NCBI GenBank assembly: GCA_905331475.1 | Contig: CAJNYU010003218.1 | Location: 293,268-357,267, forward strand | Length of the DNA stretch: 64,000 nucleotides | Source of the DNA: Rotaria socialis | Lineage: Eukaryota > Rotifera > Eurotatoria > Philodinida > Philodinidae | Direction: 5' to 3' | Shown here: positions 24,401 to 38,593 of the stretch, one piece after another | Layout of the letters: every line of letters starts with the position of its first letter | Numbering within the stretch: position 1 is the first letter of the stretch | Notes under the pieces: model-generated | Databases searched by the model: none | Told to the model about the DNA's origin: nothing | The model's input: the letters and a program-made list of their open reading frames with translations, nothing else | Position numbers and translations under genes: made by a program

Positions 24401-25316
24401 TCGAATATTTCGAAACAAATGCTTATTCATTTTTTTAAATCTGATTTTGATGTAATCAATAGTGAAAATTTTACTTACTAAAAATTGAACAAAACCACCT
24501 TTAGTTTTAGCATTAAAAGGAAAAACAAGTAATGATCCATCAGTATTTGATAATTCACAAAGTCCTAAACAAAGAAGAGAAAACGATTTAAAAAAATAGT
24601 CTCAATCAATCAACAGTCATCCGACTAATTAACTAACCTCTTGGATTATCTCGTGTATCGATCGTATGTAAAAGTCGACATTGATTAGGAAAAGAAAATA
24701 TATGAATTTTACGTACAAGTACAACAAGAAGTCTATATAAAAACAAAAAACAATTTCAATTCAAGAAAATTAATAAACAATCATATGGCTGTTCAAACCT
24801 TGTTCTTGACATTCTTATAGAAACAACCGGAAAACTAAAGCAAAGTTCAAGTACATGAGCTTTTCGTTCATCATCATAGACATTCACTAAAAATATAGCG
24901 TTTAAATAAATAATCAGAAAGATAAAAGAAGTCAATTTCTCGTACCAACATTCGATGATAAACCCGTGACATGATCAGCTGGGACGTATGCTATTAAATT
25001 TGTACGATAGAGCATTTCTGCATAGGTTGCACGACCAACATCTATAAATAGAAAGAAAAAAAAAATTCAAAATTTACTCAAAACAAAAGCAATCTTCTTC
25101 ATTTACCGAGAAAGCATTTTTGAGCAAATGGTTCAACATTAAATATTCGAATACCATCACAAGTAGCACAAATGAAACAAGCTATAGAAGAAGAAGAAAA
25201 AATAAAAAATAAAAATGAACAGTCAAGTTTTCAGTCTATAAATTTCTACTTGAATCTTGATTAAAACGTAAACTGAGAACGTCAGTTGTTGTCCGTGAAT
25301 ATCGATTAACAGACAT
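19655..25316 (-). CDS. WDR45: WIPI4-type PROPPIN (WDR45)
   Basis: Seven-bladed beta-propeller that binds PI3P on forming autophagosomes. It starts [20 protein letters not shown] at 25316. Successive exons give [90 protein letters not shown], then [19 protein letters not shown]. The FRRG motif is the hallmark phosphoinositide-binding loop. It continues [18 protein letters not shown] and ends [11 protein letters not shown] at 19655. The C-terminal exon resembles vertebrate WDR45 more than WDR45B. Small exons are separated by 50-80-base introns, except one of about 4.2 kb (about 20255-24475) that contains a homeobox gene on the other strand. An acceptor-like CAG lies 7 bases before the ATG. Confidence 0.92.
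21461..21492. repeat. (CT)n microsatellite
   Basis: About 16 CT units, preceded by imperfect CTCTCC units, 230 bases upstream of the homeobox gene start and within its likely promoter. A second CT run lies in that gene's intron (about 22620-22637). Confidence 0.85.
21722..22822 (+). CDS. Six4/5-class homeobox transcription factor
   Basis: Two exons (21722-22551 and 22654-22822) joined at GT...AG give 332 residues. After a Ser/Thr-rich N-terminus, the SIX domain spans about residues 97-212 (including [15 protein letters not shown] and [20 protein letters not shown]). The homeodomain spans about 213-272, beginning [15 protein letters not shown] and ending [16 protein letters not shown] with the recognition-helix [18 protein letters not shown] and [17 protein letters not shown] match the Six4/5 subclass rather than Six1/2 or Six3/6. 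Six4/5 proteins act with Eya in muscle, sensory and gonad development in animals. The gene lies wholly inside an intron of WDR45 in the opposite orientation. The short tail is Ser/Tyr-rich. No break seen. Confidence 0.93.
22823..24470. other. Remainder of the large WDR45 intron
   Basis: AT-rich non-coding sequence downstream of the homeobox gene. It should hold that gene's 3'UTR and possibly enhancers. No ORF or repeat is recognised. Confidence 0.45.
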
Positions 25317-25651
25317 GATATATCTGAAATGAAAATTGGCTTTTCTATTTATTCCTGACGACTTTATTTTTTATAGTTCACAAAATTCCTTTTTTTTCTT
25401 GTTGCCATCTATAATCACATAAAACGGAAAAAGAGAAAAGAAAAGATAATAAAGTTGACTAAAAATGAAAACAATGTACAATAACTGATATACATATATA
25501 GGTACCTATTCACATACACTGGAAGTGAGAAGAAAAGAAAAGAAAATGAGTCGTATGGAAACTGTCAAATTATTTTTTATTCAATTAACCGGTTTGAAGT
25601 TTCAATATACCAAGCACCGTAAACATCAAAATATGCTTATTGTTTGTTTTC
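25317..25651. other. Short spacer between PI3K and WDR45
   Basis: 335 bases between the PI3-kinase stop and the WDR45 start, same strand. Nothing is recognised beyond the acceptor-like CAG at 25324-25326, close to the WDR45 ATG. Confidence 0.5.
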
Positions 25652-28600
25652 TTATGAGTCAATAGAAAAAAATGTATAATCTTTAGCATTTTCTTTGGAC
25701 CAATCTATTTGAGATAGTACAATATCGACTTCACCCAATACATGATTACCAACAGTTAATGCATTGTTCCATACACTGACACGAAGAAGGCGTCTAAATA
25801 GGGAAAATCACAGAAAATACTTGTTTTCATCTTTCTATCTATTAAAATCTTACTTTTGAATTTCTGATAAATCCATTTCATATGTAAACTGAAAACAAAA
25901 CATGAAAAAAGTCTAAGATTTTTTCGAAAATAAAACTGTTTTTACTGTATCATTAAATATTGGATTTCGTGAGTTCATAATAGTTTTTCCTTTTCGTTTT
26001 GTTGATTTGCATTCATCAGGAAATAAATAACATTTACAATATGGATTGGGATCATTTCCATTGATGAGTGGCTAAAAAATAAATCCTATGATATATTAAT
26101 ATCATTTTAATGCTATTCTTCTTACCAAACTATTTGCATAGCGAACCATAACAAATAATTTTCCACTGTCATATTTTAATTGCACACGGATTTTTGGTTG
26201 ATTATTTGGCGATGCATCATAAGGTAAACGTGATGAAAACTCTGTGAAAAGAAAAAGAACAGAATTCAAACTGATGTAATTTGCATGATTTACCATCACT
26301 AGGTTTTTCCTTCGAATCATTGATTTGTTGATCTTGTTGAATCATATGAAAGAATGTTATAACCAGATCAGACTAAAAAAAAAAGAAACAGAAGTTGTTA
26401 TGAGACGAATGTGTCGAATTAAACCAAGTCGGTTCTAATATTCAATGGGATTCATAGTCCTATGAAAAATCTATCGAATGATCTCCTATCTAGACTGGTA
26501 CATTTCTAAATCTAACCTTGCTATTCCTTTTTCTAATTTGCCTAATAACTTACGTCAACAACTTCAAGCGTTAAACGAAATAAATTTTCCAGGAAATCAT
26601 TAATATCACTAACACGTCTTTGAGCAACCATTTTATCTTCAGTTTGACGAGAAAATTTTAATTCTAAACCAATCAGCGGAAATTGTTTATTTAAACGTTC
26701 GAAAAATTCATAAAATTCATTATATGTTCGATAGTGATATGTTGTGCATGAACGTTTTGTATTCTGATGCGTTATCATCATGGCATCATTAATGACTTCA
26801 CGTTCAACTTTTAATTTATATAAATAATGTTTTGTTGGATGTGTTCGTTTATCATAACTGACAACATGTGCTGATTTTATTTTACCATCTGTAGCTATTG
26901 TATAGGTTTTAGGTATAAATGATAATGTTGTACCGATAGGCATCGTATTTGATGAACTAGATGAACTTGTTGTTTGTGCAAATGTATGTATTAAAAAGTT
27001 CAATGTTGTCCATGTTGAATTTAAACTATCAACAATAAGTCCAGTAAAATGTGCTATGCTATGAGCATAGTTTGCTGATGGCGATAAACGATCGTAAACA
27101 AATCGAACAGCATCGTAATTAAGATTCAATACGTTGGATGAACATAAATGAGATAAGAGTAGAAGAAGTAAGCTAGAATTTTGACGTAATGTACAAAATG
27201 CATTACAGCATAAATCAACAAAACGATGTAATGCATCATTAGATGTACCAGCATGAGACATAGCGTATAACATTTGCTTTGTAAATACAAATGGAGCCCG
27301 ATCACTAAATTTGATAAAAAAAACGCACTGAAATATGACAGGTTTTGCTTAATAAAATTGAAGTGCTCTAGCAAGCAAAATATTTTATTTGAGTTCCGTA
27401 GAGAGATTATAGAACTTTTTGACAATGATAACGTAATATTCACGCTACGAATACTTTTTATCATCGCTCGATATTTTCTCTCGACGATTGAATCAATAAT
27501 CTCAAAGTATTGTGTTTAATGAAATAATTTTAAAATATATCTAATAAAAATAAAAATTGCAAAAAATTTCAATATAAACAAAGCTTATGTTTACATTACA
27601 ATCGTCTATTCTACCTGTAATGAAATATCTGAAAATTAAAGACAGTTTTTCAGCTACGATTCAAGTTGATTGCTTGGATCTGAAAGCAGCATCTACAAAG
27701 CCACTCTTGGAAAAAGCTGGACGATGTAGCGAATTTTGGGGGCTCATAAAATGATGATATGCAATATTATTTAAGCTCTTTCCTGCGAATGCTGCTGAAA
27801 TTTATACATCGATTCTATTTCTTAGATTTTTCTTCTATCAATTTCTATGTATTCCAACAAGCTTAATTGAAATTTAACATAACACATACCGATTAAACCA
27901 TCCAAATTTTTGTGTGTCTCCTAAATATTTTCCGAAATCAATATGAAATAAATGTCCTGAATGTTTCACCATAATATTATCATTGTGTCTATCACCAATT
28001 CCTAATATATAGGTGGCAACACAGTAAGCAGCGCATGAATATGATAAATTTTCTAAAGCAGTACGAAATTCTCTTTCCGTTGTATTGTGTAAACGTAACC
28101 AATCATATAGAGCCGATTCACCTAATGAACCTTTAATTGTTCCTGCATGTGATTCAATTTCTCTTAATGTTTCACTTTCTGTAATCATTTCAATAAAACC
28201 ACAACGTTCTTGTGTTTGTACAACATTAAATAAGCTTAAACGTAAATCAAAATCATTTGCTTGCCATATTTTATCCATGCACGCAAATAATTGTAAGACA
28301 ATTTGATCTTGCTATAAAAGTAAACATTTAAAATGAAAATTTATTTCTACAGTTCTGCTAGGATTAAAGTATAAAACACGATGTAGTTGCGAATCTCATA
28401 GAAAATCTTCTATTTGATCTGTCCTGAGAGCCAGTTGCAGCCTTTTTGGAGAGTTCACGAGCAACTCCATAACAAAACAATTCATATATTATACAGAAAT
28501 TTTCCTGTATGCATTTAGTGCCACAATCAAGACAAATATATTATTTAGTTCATTTATGATAGTGTTTACCTAACTTTAGTCACAGTTTATAGAAATTCAA

Positions 28601-31600
28601 ATTTTCACTCCTACACTACAATACTTTTGTTTAGCTGGTGTTTCACAAGATAAGTCTTTTGTTTTTCCAATTTAGACTTACTCTTAAATCATCTCCAATT
28701 TTATAAATTGCATAATATTTTTCACATGATGAATCAATTGGATTAAAGACAAGTTTGATTGGTAGAGTTAATGAATTGAAAAAAGAACAGGAATTTATAT
28801 CAAGACTATTTGTCATAAAATTAGATTGACATGGCAGACGACATGTTAATTTACCAGCACGAAAAAAATCCTTGTTCAAACTATTTAATTGTTCAACAAG
28901 AAGAGATCCTTTATTACTTGATTTATTTGATTTTAATTTTACACCAATACGTTTTAAATTTAAACAAAGATCATATTCATTTTGTAATTCTACACGAAAA
29001 TTTTCTTCTAATACATAAAGTAAAGATAAAAATAAATAATAATAACGTATGTAATGTAAATGTTCTGTAATCAGCAGTTGTCTTAAATGCCAATATAATT
29101 TATGTGCTAAACGATAATTAATTATTGCTTGTTGAAGTAAATATTCAATAATTGTTGATGAATGTGAATAATCAAATTTTATTATTTGTAATAGTTGTGG
29201 CAAATAAATTAGAAGATCTTGAGATGTTAAGCGTGATATTAACGAGCTGTATGCAAATGAACGTACATGCATATCAGGAAAAGCAGGTAGTAATAGTTCA
29301 AATGATTCAATTTCATCTATTGTACGATCACGAGTTACTTCATTGAGAAGTGCATAGATATCAATTAGACTTGGATAATCCCAAACCGAACGAGATTTAA
29401 GTAATTTTGGTAGAGCATACGATTTATGAATAATAAAATGGCGATGAGACCAAAGAAAATGGCACTCTTCTTCGGAAAATTCACGTTCTAAACAAAATTT
29501 TTAATTAAGTTCTCATGGAAAATAAATATTAGACTATGATAAACAAAATAAATCTGAGTTTTATTTTTGATTCGTTTATCTAGAGAATTAAATATTGTAG
29601 TACAAGATTTTAGTAAGAAAGACACATAGTCTAATTATTCATAGCTGTCATCAACAACTATTTACCATAATAGTTTTATAGTAGACCAAATATTCTGAAT
29701 GATAATGCTTCGTAAAAAAAGAGATCACGACCAACTACAATAAATAGAAGAACTCAGAATAGGTATTCTGAATCGATAGATTGTTTAGTTGTCAAGTAAT
29801 CGTAATGCTAACTATTATTTAGTACTAGTAAAAAAAGGAGTTTCTATTCTATCGACTGATAAAATACAAAATGTCCACAGAGTAGTAAAATCTCAAAATT
29901 GGTTATATGAATATTATGTAACAGCTTTGTAATAACTTTGTGCTTTATATCTTGTGCATTTCCAATTGTTTGAATTAAGTTTTGTGAGATGAATCAGCTA
30001 TTCACCAGACTACAATCATTTTTACTATAGAAGTTGGTTTAACTATAGTTATGAAATCTCTTTCTGAATCGAAAACAGTCGAAACTTTTTCATTTCTAAG
30101 AATTTGTGATGTTGTTCAACTAAATGTAATAAACTACAACATTCTATTAAACAATAGTTCTTTCACTCGTTACTGTTCGGACAAGGAAAATCTTCTTTTC
30201 ATACCTTCATCAGAGATATTTAATGAGAATTGTTGTTTTCGATTATCATTTGTTGTCATAGCACTATGATCTACTAATAATAAATTTGGCCGTTTAAGTA
30301 GTCGAGATAAGTTTTCTTGTTTTTCGCGGCTTATTTCAGTGAAATTTCCTGGATGTTTATCATCTCTAGGTTGAACATCCGGCCAAACAAATGATTGCTC
30401 AAGAAATGACACACTTAATATTGGACAGTTACGATCAAAAACATTTCTTAATGAATAAAAGCCCGTACGATTGGTTGTTGTTGAATCAAATATTCCTAAA
30501 AATCGTTCGCCGGTTATAAGATAATGTTCATCATTAAATATTGCTTGTGAACACCAGCCAATAAGATGCATTGGAGTTCCATCGAAAATTTCATGTGGCG
30601 ATGATGAATCAGTCTCATCAAGGTAACTTGCATAGATTTCAAATAAAATAAGTACTTCACGTTGTAATTCACAAAGACGTGCATCATCAAACGAGAGCCA
30701 TTGATCAAAACGAATCTGAGGTTTAAGTGCAACATGTTCAGAATGATAATTATTACGTACGAATGACATTGATCGAGTCATCTGTAGTGCTTTAGTTTGA
30801 TTTCCATAACACAGACGAGCAATAATACGAACTGATTTTATATTCGATATGGATGGTAAAGAAAATAGAGTATCGATATAAACTTGAAATGTATCAGGTG
30901 ATTCATTGATTGAACGCGGCATTTGAGTTTGTTTTATTGGCTGCAAAAAAATAGCGAATAGTTATTATTGAATTCTCCTTCGTTTAATTCAAATAGAAAA
31001 TTAATAATTTTGATGTTAGATACCGCTGCAAGCAATGTATTAAATGCTAGTGCAGAAGTTAAGTGGGATCTGGGAATGTTCTCTCGTTAAATCATAAATG
31101 TCTTCTTTATGTAATAAGTGCGTCAATATCAATGACTACTGTTAAACACACATCCTAATTATGGATAAAGCATTTTTGACATTATCAATTTTATGAATTT
31201 ACTATAAACATTTTGCTATGTATTATAAGAAATTTATTCTCAATTTTTCTTATTAAATAGTCTTCTCCTTCAATTTGACTATCTATTATTGATTAGGAAA
31301 GCATCCTTGACTTCGCATTAAAATATTAACTAATTTTTAGCCGCTATTTTATCATTTTGTTTTCAATGTTAAAAATAGGATATGTATGCATACTTCATAT
31401 TTCAATTGTTCTACATCAATGGATATATTTTGATCATTGTAAAGCTCAACTTCATAAGGTATCAAATATGCATGACAATAAGTTTGTACATAACCAATAA
31501 TTATAATGAGTGAATCATAAAGTAATCGTGTTAATTTTTCATGCATTTCAATTGATATTTGTTCTAGACGTTCATTGTGCGATTTTCTTATTAAGTGATC

Positions 31601-34343
31601 AGCAAACTGTTTCAATTCACGTTGTTTATCACTGATTAAAGAAGATTGTATAGATGAACATGTAACTTGAGTATTTTTTATAAAACTTATTAATTCAGTT
31701 ATGATTTTAATTTGTTCACTTATTGATAATACCGGTTGATGAAATGAAACAAGACGATTAAAACGTTGTTCGACTTGTACAAGTATTAAATTCATATCCT
31801 TTTGAAATTCCTCTAACCATCGAGGATCTGACGCAAGAAATGGAGCATTGGATGAATGTGCTATATGAGCTTGATGAGAATATGTTGCTTGTTTGTTTGC
31901 ATTTAATGATTTTGTCGAACGAAGTGTAGCTGATTTGTTCAATGATCTAAAGTATGACATGGATTAATTAGAAATCTGATTGTATCTCATTTTGGAAATG
32001 AGCACAAAGTTGTTTTTTTTTATGCAGAGCGACTTAAAAGTGAAAGTTTCTTTGAAAATAACCTAGGAATTAAATAGTCGATGGTAGAACTTAATTCGTA
32101 TTTTGATTATTTAATTTAGTGAAGTCATATTTATATGGTTGCAAATGAATTAATCAAAATACAGTTAATGTAATTGTTAACTGAAAAACTAAATGTTTCC
32201 GGCGTCTTCTCCTTGAGTTCAACTAACATGAATGTATATGTATTGATAGATGTTTGAGAAACATACCGATGCTTTTTGTCTGTTGGCATTCCATTAGATC
32301 TGTCCAATGATGATGTTAATGTATAATGTGTTTTTTCTTGTTGGTCTAAACAAAATTGTTCAAAACTAAAGTCATTTGAATTTTGTTGTCTCTGAAATCC
32401 ATAAGTTGGCTTTTGTACAAGCACAAATTGTAATTCTTTTAATGAATTAAGACAATTATAAACATATTCAATATCGCATAGAACATCTTCGTTACGTAAA
32501 TATTCTTCACGAGAACGTAATTTAAGTACTGATTGATCATAATCAAATGGTGTTATTTCAAGTAATTGATATAAAATATGTGCTACTGTTGATTGCAAAC
32601 TTATTTTTCTTAAACATATAGGTTCTTTTGCACCATCAACAAAGATATATAACGTGACGGGCAGCTGTTTTTGTTCTATATGTTGTGGAGTTAAACGTTG
32701 AACACGTTTACAATAAAATATTTCATCAGTTGATGTCTAATAATAAGAAAACAAATTATTTATAATTTAAATCTTTCATTTCAGATTTTGTTTTCTTATT
32801 GACTCTCATTTTGTTCTAAAATAACACGTATCTGGTGCATGATGTTTGTCATTCATTCAGAAATCTCGAAATAAGAATACTATTTAAATTAATATTAGAT
32901 TATTTTTATTCAAAAATAATGATTAGCTGTTATCTTAGTCAATATTGATCAAACGTCTTATAATAGATGCTTTCGGTTGTTTTTTCTATCATATCTCAAT
33001 AGAAATTCAACATAATACAGTAGAATTTTCAAAATAAATCTAGGTAATAATAATTGGTTGGTTAATTTCGGATGACTTTAGTGTTTATTATCCGGATACG
33101 GAAAAGTATGGCTTCTCTAAAGTGTAAGTATTAAATCTTTCACCTTCAATGTAAACAAAACAACCTGTTGGACTAATAGTACTTATTTCGATCTAGTCGA
33201 GTGCAAATATAACAAAAATCGTACTCGAATATGAATCTCTATGCGTACTTGTCCAGCTCTATTATTTCGATCGTGACTCATAAAAATCGGCAAAGTAGCA
33301 CTCAAGGCCGAATGTTCTTTTTAGAAGAAAAATTACATTTCTCTTGAATCATAAACAAAACAAGGTCATGAATTATATTTATGATTAATTATGGCCGATA
33401 TGATTATTGTCATTCATTTGTATAATGACAGCATATTTCTGAGTATTGTTGAAGGGTAGTTAAAGTAGATAAAATATCAAATGTTAAATGCATGCAATGA
33501 TTCAGAACGATATCTATACCTGATTTGTTTGACTTTCATTACGAATACGTTGAACAAGTTGACTGAATGGTTTTATTTCAGGAAATATTGTTAATTTTAA
33601 ACGTAATTTAATTGGATATGGATATGAAAGCGGTGTTGTTGATGTTACTATGGGTAGTTTTGATGGCGATAGTGTTGGAATTTCGCTACTTGGTGTAACA
33701 AAAGGGGGTGTAATCGTAGTTGTCGTACCAGCTTCATTTAATTTCGATGGCCATGAATGAGGTCGATCGATTTGTTTGAATGGATCAAATAATTCAAAAA
33801 CATTAGCAGATAATAACGAAGGTGATGCAGGATCTAAACCCATATCAATTAAATTGGGCTCTCCACTATTTGCTTGATTATATGTAGAACCTTTTACTAA
33901 AATAATATGAAGAACTAGTTTACTTATGAAAATAAAAAATAAAGCCTACTATTATTTATTGTATTTTCTGAATTTTGACTTTTGGGTTCATTTTGTTTCA
34001 TGTTAAACGTACTAAAAAAGTTGTTATCAAGTATTTCTTGTTCTGCAGGTTTAAATTCAATATTTTTCCTTAATAGAAGTGGTGCTGATGGTGGCAAAGG
34101 TAATAAAGGAGGTCTTGGAAAACCAGCCATATTTGATGGAGGAAAACGAGGTGAAATCACGAATGTTGGTGTATGAAATTGATTTGGTGATGGTGATGTT
34201 GATGTTGGAGTAGTTGTAAGGGATGCAGATTTGTGTAATTGATTTTGTACATTTAGACAAGATGATACAGGTAGATTCAAACGTGGTATCGCTGATAAAC
34301 GAGGATCCCGATTATTTGACGATAGACAATCTGATGATGTCAT
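25652..34343 (-). CDS. Class II phosphoinositide 3-kinase
   Basis: Lipid kinase making PI3P and PI(3,4)P2 in endocytic and endosomal traffic. Domain order along the minus strand: a Pro/Ser-rich N-terminus starting MTSSDCLSSNNRDPRL (34343); a Ras-binding-like region (about 32100-32650); a PI3K-type C2 (about 30100-30950, with QWLSFDDARLCELQREVLI and LIGWCSQAIFN); a helical region (about 28900-29400); and the kinase. The kinase shows YKIGDDLR (ATP Lys), ILGIGDRHNDNIM (catalytic loop), HIDFGKYLGDTQKF (DFG) and NRDRAPFVFT, the class II type activation loop. A PX domain (about 26560-26830, YHYRTYNEFYEFFERL) and a final C2 follow, ending DIVLSQIDWSKENAKDYTFF near 25652. The C-terminal PX-C2 pair defines class II. 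Several introns of 0.35-0.8 kb; no break seen. Confidence 0.9.
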
Positions 34344-37300
34344 CGCTGTATTTGAAATAAATGAAAGAGAAAACAATTAAAGAGAAATCTATAAAAATGT
34401 CAATATGAAGAGAAAAAAACCAAGTTCACGAACTTGGCGAGTCGTTTTTTAAGTAAATAAAACCTTTTTTTCTTCTTATATTTACTTACTTATGATGTCA
34501 GTGTATTTATTTACTTTTGCAAATATTCAAACTCAATATTTTTATATTTTGCCTGTAGAACTCCAATATCGAACCAAACCCATATTATTGCACTTTTGTA
34601 CAATAAAAAGCTGACAGGTGTAAACAAGCTAAGAGGAAAAAAACACTTAAATCAATGTGCCAGGTGTTATTTTTGTCTTGAGAATCAAATGACTTAGTAT
34701 ATGAGAACAAGATTAGAACGCAAAAACGAAAGCTTTCTTTTATCTTTTGCTAAAGACTTTTGCGAGAAGAGAACAAATAGACAGAGACAATTAAAGATCA
34801 TCTGATTTTTTGTATATTATTCGCGGGATTGCAATCAGATGATGATCATTTACAAATGAGGGCATGTATGCAAAAAAAGAATGATAAAAGGAAGAAGAAA
34901 AGAAACACTATTTTTTAATGGACATGAAACACGATCGAATGACAATCAGATATGATATAGATGGCGTTATTTCAGGAAATAAAACTATTCATTTAGTAGA
35001 TAACTTTCATAAAGATTCTCAAGCGTAAGATCAAGATATTCGCTATTTAAAATAGACTCAATCTTTCAATAGAATATGTCACGTGTCATCATAGACTAAA
35101 GATCGAAGTAAAATGTTAACTGATAAGTAAACGTCTGCTTCTGCTGTTCTAATTGAAATTTACACATATTCAATGTAGAGAATGTTACCAAAAATCAACA
35201 TTTTACTAAAATCACATGTTACAAAGTAACGATGAAATAACAAAAACAATCAAGTAACTTGGCTATTTTTTTTTCTTTCTAGCTTTATCAGTAATATTTT
35301 TTTACTGTCGAAAAAAAAGTTCTCCCACTATTGACATAAGATATTTATTCAAAAGGAAACAAGAAAAAGTCTTGATGCGAAAACAAAAGAGAAAAATGAA
35401 AATGCTAACAGAACTGATAAATGTATTGATTGAGTGTAGAATTCATTTCAGTAATAATAGTTGCATATAATTTATCATCATCAGAATAAATTGTTATCAA
35501 ATGTACGTAGTTCAAGATATCAAAACTTGGAAAAAGATGTTAAAATTGACAAATTTCCTTATTTTTATTTATCATTATTTTTCGAATCTATCAAATAATC
35601 ATTGATCGATCTATAATGTCTGTAGTTTTACGTATACTCATCACAAGAAATATTCCAATATATATCGGATACCTGAACTCATATTGATTAGACTAGCAAA
35701 CGCTAAATTAATTGATTGAGATGAACTTTTCAACCGAAATCATCATTGTTTCACTGAAACTTTGACCTATTGTGATATATATAGATATATATATACAAAA
35801 ACAAATCGAATTTCAGTGTGAAATGTCAATAATAGTTACGTTTAATGATTCATAAAATCTCTGAAAAATTTCAGGCGATATATGTTGTTTTTTTTCTCAT
35901 CGAAATATCGAATTTTCATCTAGACTATTATGTATCTGATACTCGTAACAAAGGATTCTACGTTTCTTTTCAAATTCTATACTCTCAAAACAGAACATCC
36001 TTGTCCGCTGAAACTTACTTCATATTTTACAACCTATGTAATACGTGTATAGGCAGTGTCACGCCAATATTTAATGTACAGTTTAATGTAGACAAAAAAA
36101 GACCTCAGTAATAAATTCTGACTCAGATTCGAAAGTTCAATGAAACGATGTTGTTTTAGCTTTATCAATCTCGCAGAGAGTCCACGTATAGATATTTCTG
36201 TCGTCAATTAATTTACAAAGACCTTCGTTCATTTTCATTCGTAATCAAATAAAACGATCTTTTTTTTCCTGTTATTACCTTTCATCACTAGTAAACGCGT
36301 ATGTGATTTACTGGATACTTCATATTCAGCAGAATATGTTCAATTTCATTTGCAGTATTAACACCTGAAAATATACTACTGAATCCTATACAGTATCCAT
36401 TTTTCTCTCTATCCTATTCAAATTCTCTTATTATTGAATATGTCAAATAGATTTTAGTAAAATGAACTCATCAATGTACTTTTATGTAAATTCAACATCC
36501 TACCAACTGCATATGTAATTAATTTAAAAGGATATTCTTTAACCTAGAACAATGCACACACACAGATATGATTAGCTATTGTTACATCTTTTCCGTGGTT
36601 GTCTTAATATCACTACTAGAAACAAAAAGAAAAAAAGCGGCATGTACATAATTGTAATGTAATGAGTTTCAATATATCTGAGGAAATCTTTTTGACAATC
36701 GCTAAAATTCTTCACCTGAATGATTATGGTTTCAAAGAAGTGGAAGTCAATAGACTGATTTCTCTATGAAATTTAATCAAAAACTAAACCGTTACTAACA
36801 ATCATCAAAATGCATAGACTTCAATTATTTTGCTCAGAATAAACTATGCGAGATGGTATCAGACGAGTGAATTACAAAACTATCGTACTAATTCGAAATA
36901 CTGAAGAAAAAGGTTATTTTACTGAGGAATGTGATACGAAAAAGATAAGAAACAGCCTTGATAGACACTATTACTATGGTCGAAATCCATGAGAACCATT
37001 TAAAAACTATAAAAATACCTTAATATGTATCAAAGCAATTTTTGAATACGATTATTTTTCAAAAATCTATCAAAAAACAATCGGAAAATCTAGACAAATG
37101 ATAATCGTTTTACGATCATGAAACTTCGTCCACGATCTGATCGGTTTATTTCTTGTCTGTTACCTTTCATTGATTTCCAGTCTGATCAGTTTTATAGTGA
37201 CTTTTTAATCTACGAATTTATTATAACTTCATTTGATTGAACAGAGAAAAGTAACTATAATGTCTGATGATGGAACTATAAATCATTAGTATATTTTCAA

Positions 37301-38593
37301 ACTGCCTAAGGCAACTCGATTTATTTCCGACATGTGAATGACAACAATAGCAACCATTCTTATATTCAAAATTTATTTTTAGATCTTACCTATTCAGTAT
37401 GTTAGTATTTATCAAGAATAAAATTATGTTGCTTTTGGTTTGTACGTAGTAATGAGGCCTTATTAAAACAACTTGATCTGAAAATAAAATCATAAAGATT
37501 GATTCAGAATAACTCGAAATATTGACGTTATATCATCAGAGAATATTATACTACCATAAAGCTGTAATTCACTCATAAATGTAAGAACAAATGTCATGAA
37601 AATTTTTCTATACTTTATATATTTAAAGTCTTTTTTTTATAATCAAATATAATCAGTGTTTTATGCATAAAAAGGATACTTTCGATGTATTTTATTATCA
37701 AAAAAAAAGCAACTGAAGCATATCTAATCGAAATCAAACATAAAATTTGTAAAAAAAACTCTGCCTTTTTATATTCACGAAATATACATAACTTTTTTCT
37801 GTCGATGCACTATTTCAGCTCTACCGAGCGTCACCTAATCAGCTTTTGGCTTGACAGTGTTCAAAAACGATAGAAATTCATCTCAGTTATTGACCTTTGC
37901 TCTTTATAAGTGATATCCAACTAACTTTGATTCATATTAGTGTCTCAAAATTATTTTCATACTCGGTTTGTAGTTTAATACTAGGGAAGAATCTGGATAG
38001 ACGATATAAATTATATCCAAGACGTAGAAATTTTAAGAACTATAGACGAAGCTTAATTATTTTTTTATACTACATTAATAATGTTTCCAAATCCAAAGTA
38101 TACAAATAAATTTGCGAGTTTCAATAAAAAATCTTGGCAGATGAATTCGAAATTGTAATAATAACAACCAATGAAAATTATTGTAGGCAAAGCGCCATCT
38201 CGTCTTTTTGAAAACGATGACAAAATAATAATCAAGTCTTAAAGATCTCTTAAATTATCGTTTTATAACATGAAAAAAGTAAAAGTAAATGAATATCGCA
38301 TTTCATATATTTCTCTTTCTCGTTCAATAATTCAATCATATGATTGGTTAGTGAAGATGAGACAAAGACACAAGTGTATATACCCCCTCCCTCCCTCCAG
38401 AAAAGAAATAAGCTAATGCACAGCCATTTTTGTTTCTCATACAACCATTCTCACGAATAAATCATATTGTTATTTATTTCCCATAAAACAAAAACACAAC
38501 ACTATTCGTTTTTTTTTCATCTATTTTAGGATCTTATCCTTGCTTTCCCATTATATATATATATATTCAAGCTCCCTCTTGATTAGCACAGTC
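34344..38593. other. 4.2-kb intergenic region between divergent genes
   Basis: AT-rich DNA separating the divergent PI3-kinase and akirin genes, so it should contain both promoters. ORFs are short and unlike known proteins. A TATATAGATATATATATA tract lies near 35777, and a (TA)n tract at about 38552-38567 shortly before akirin. Confidence 0.45.
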
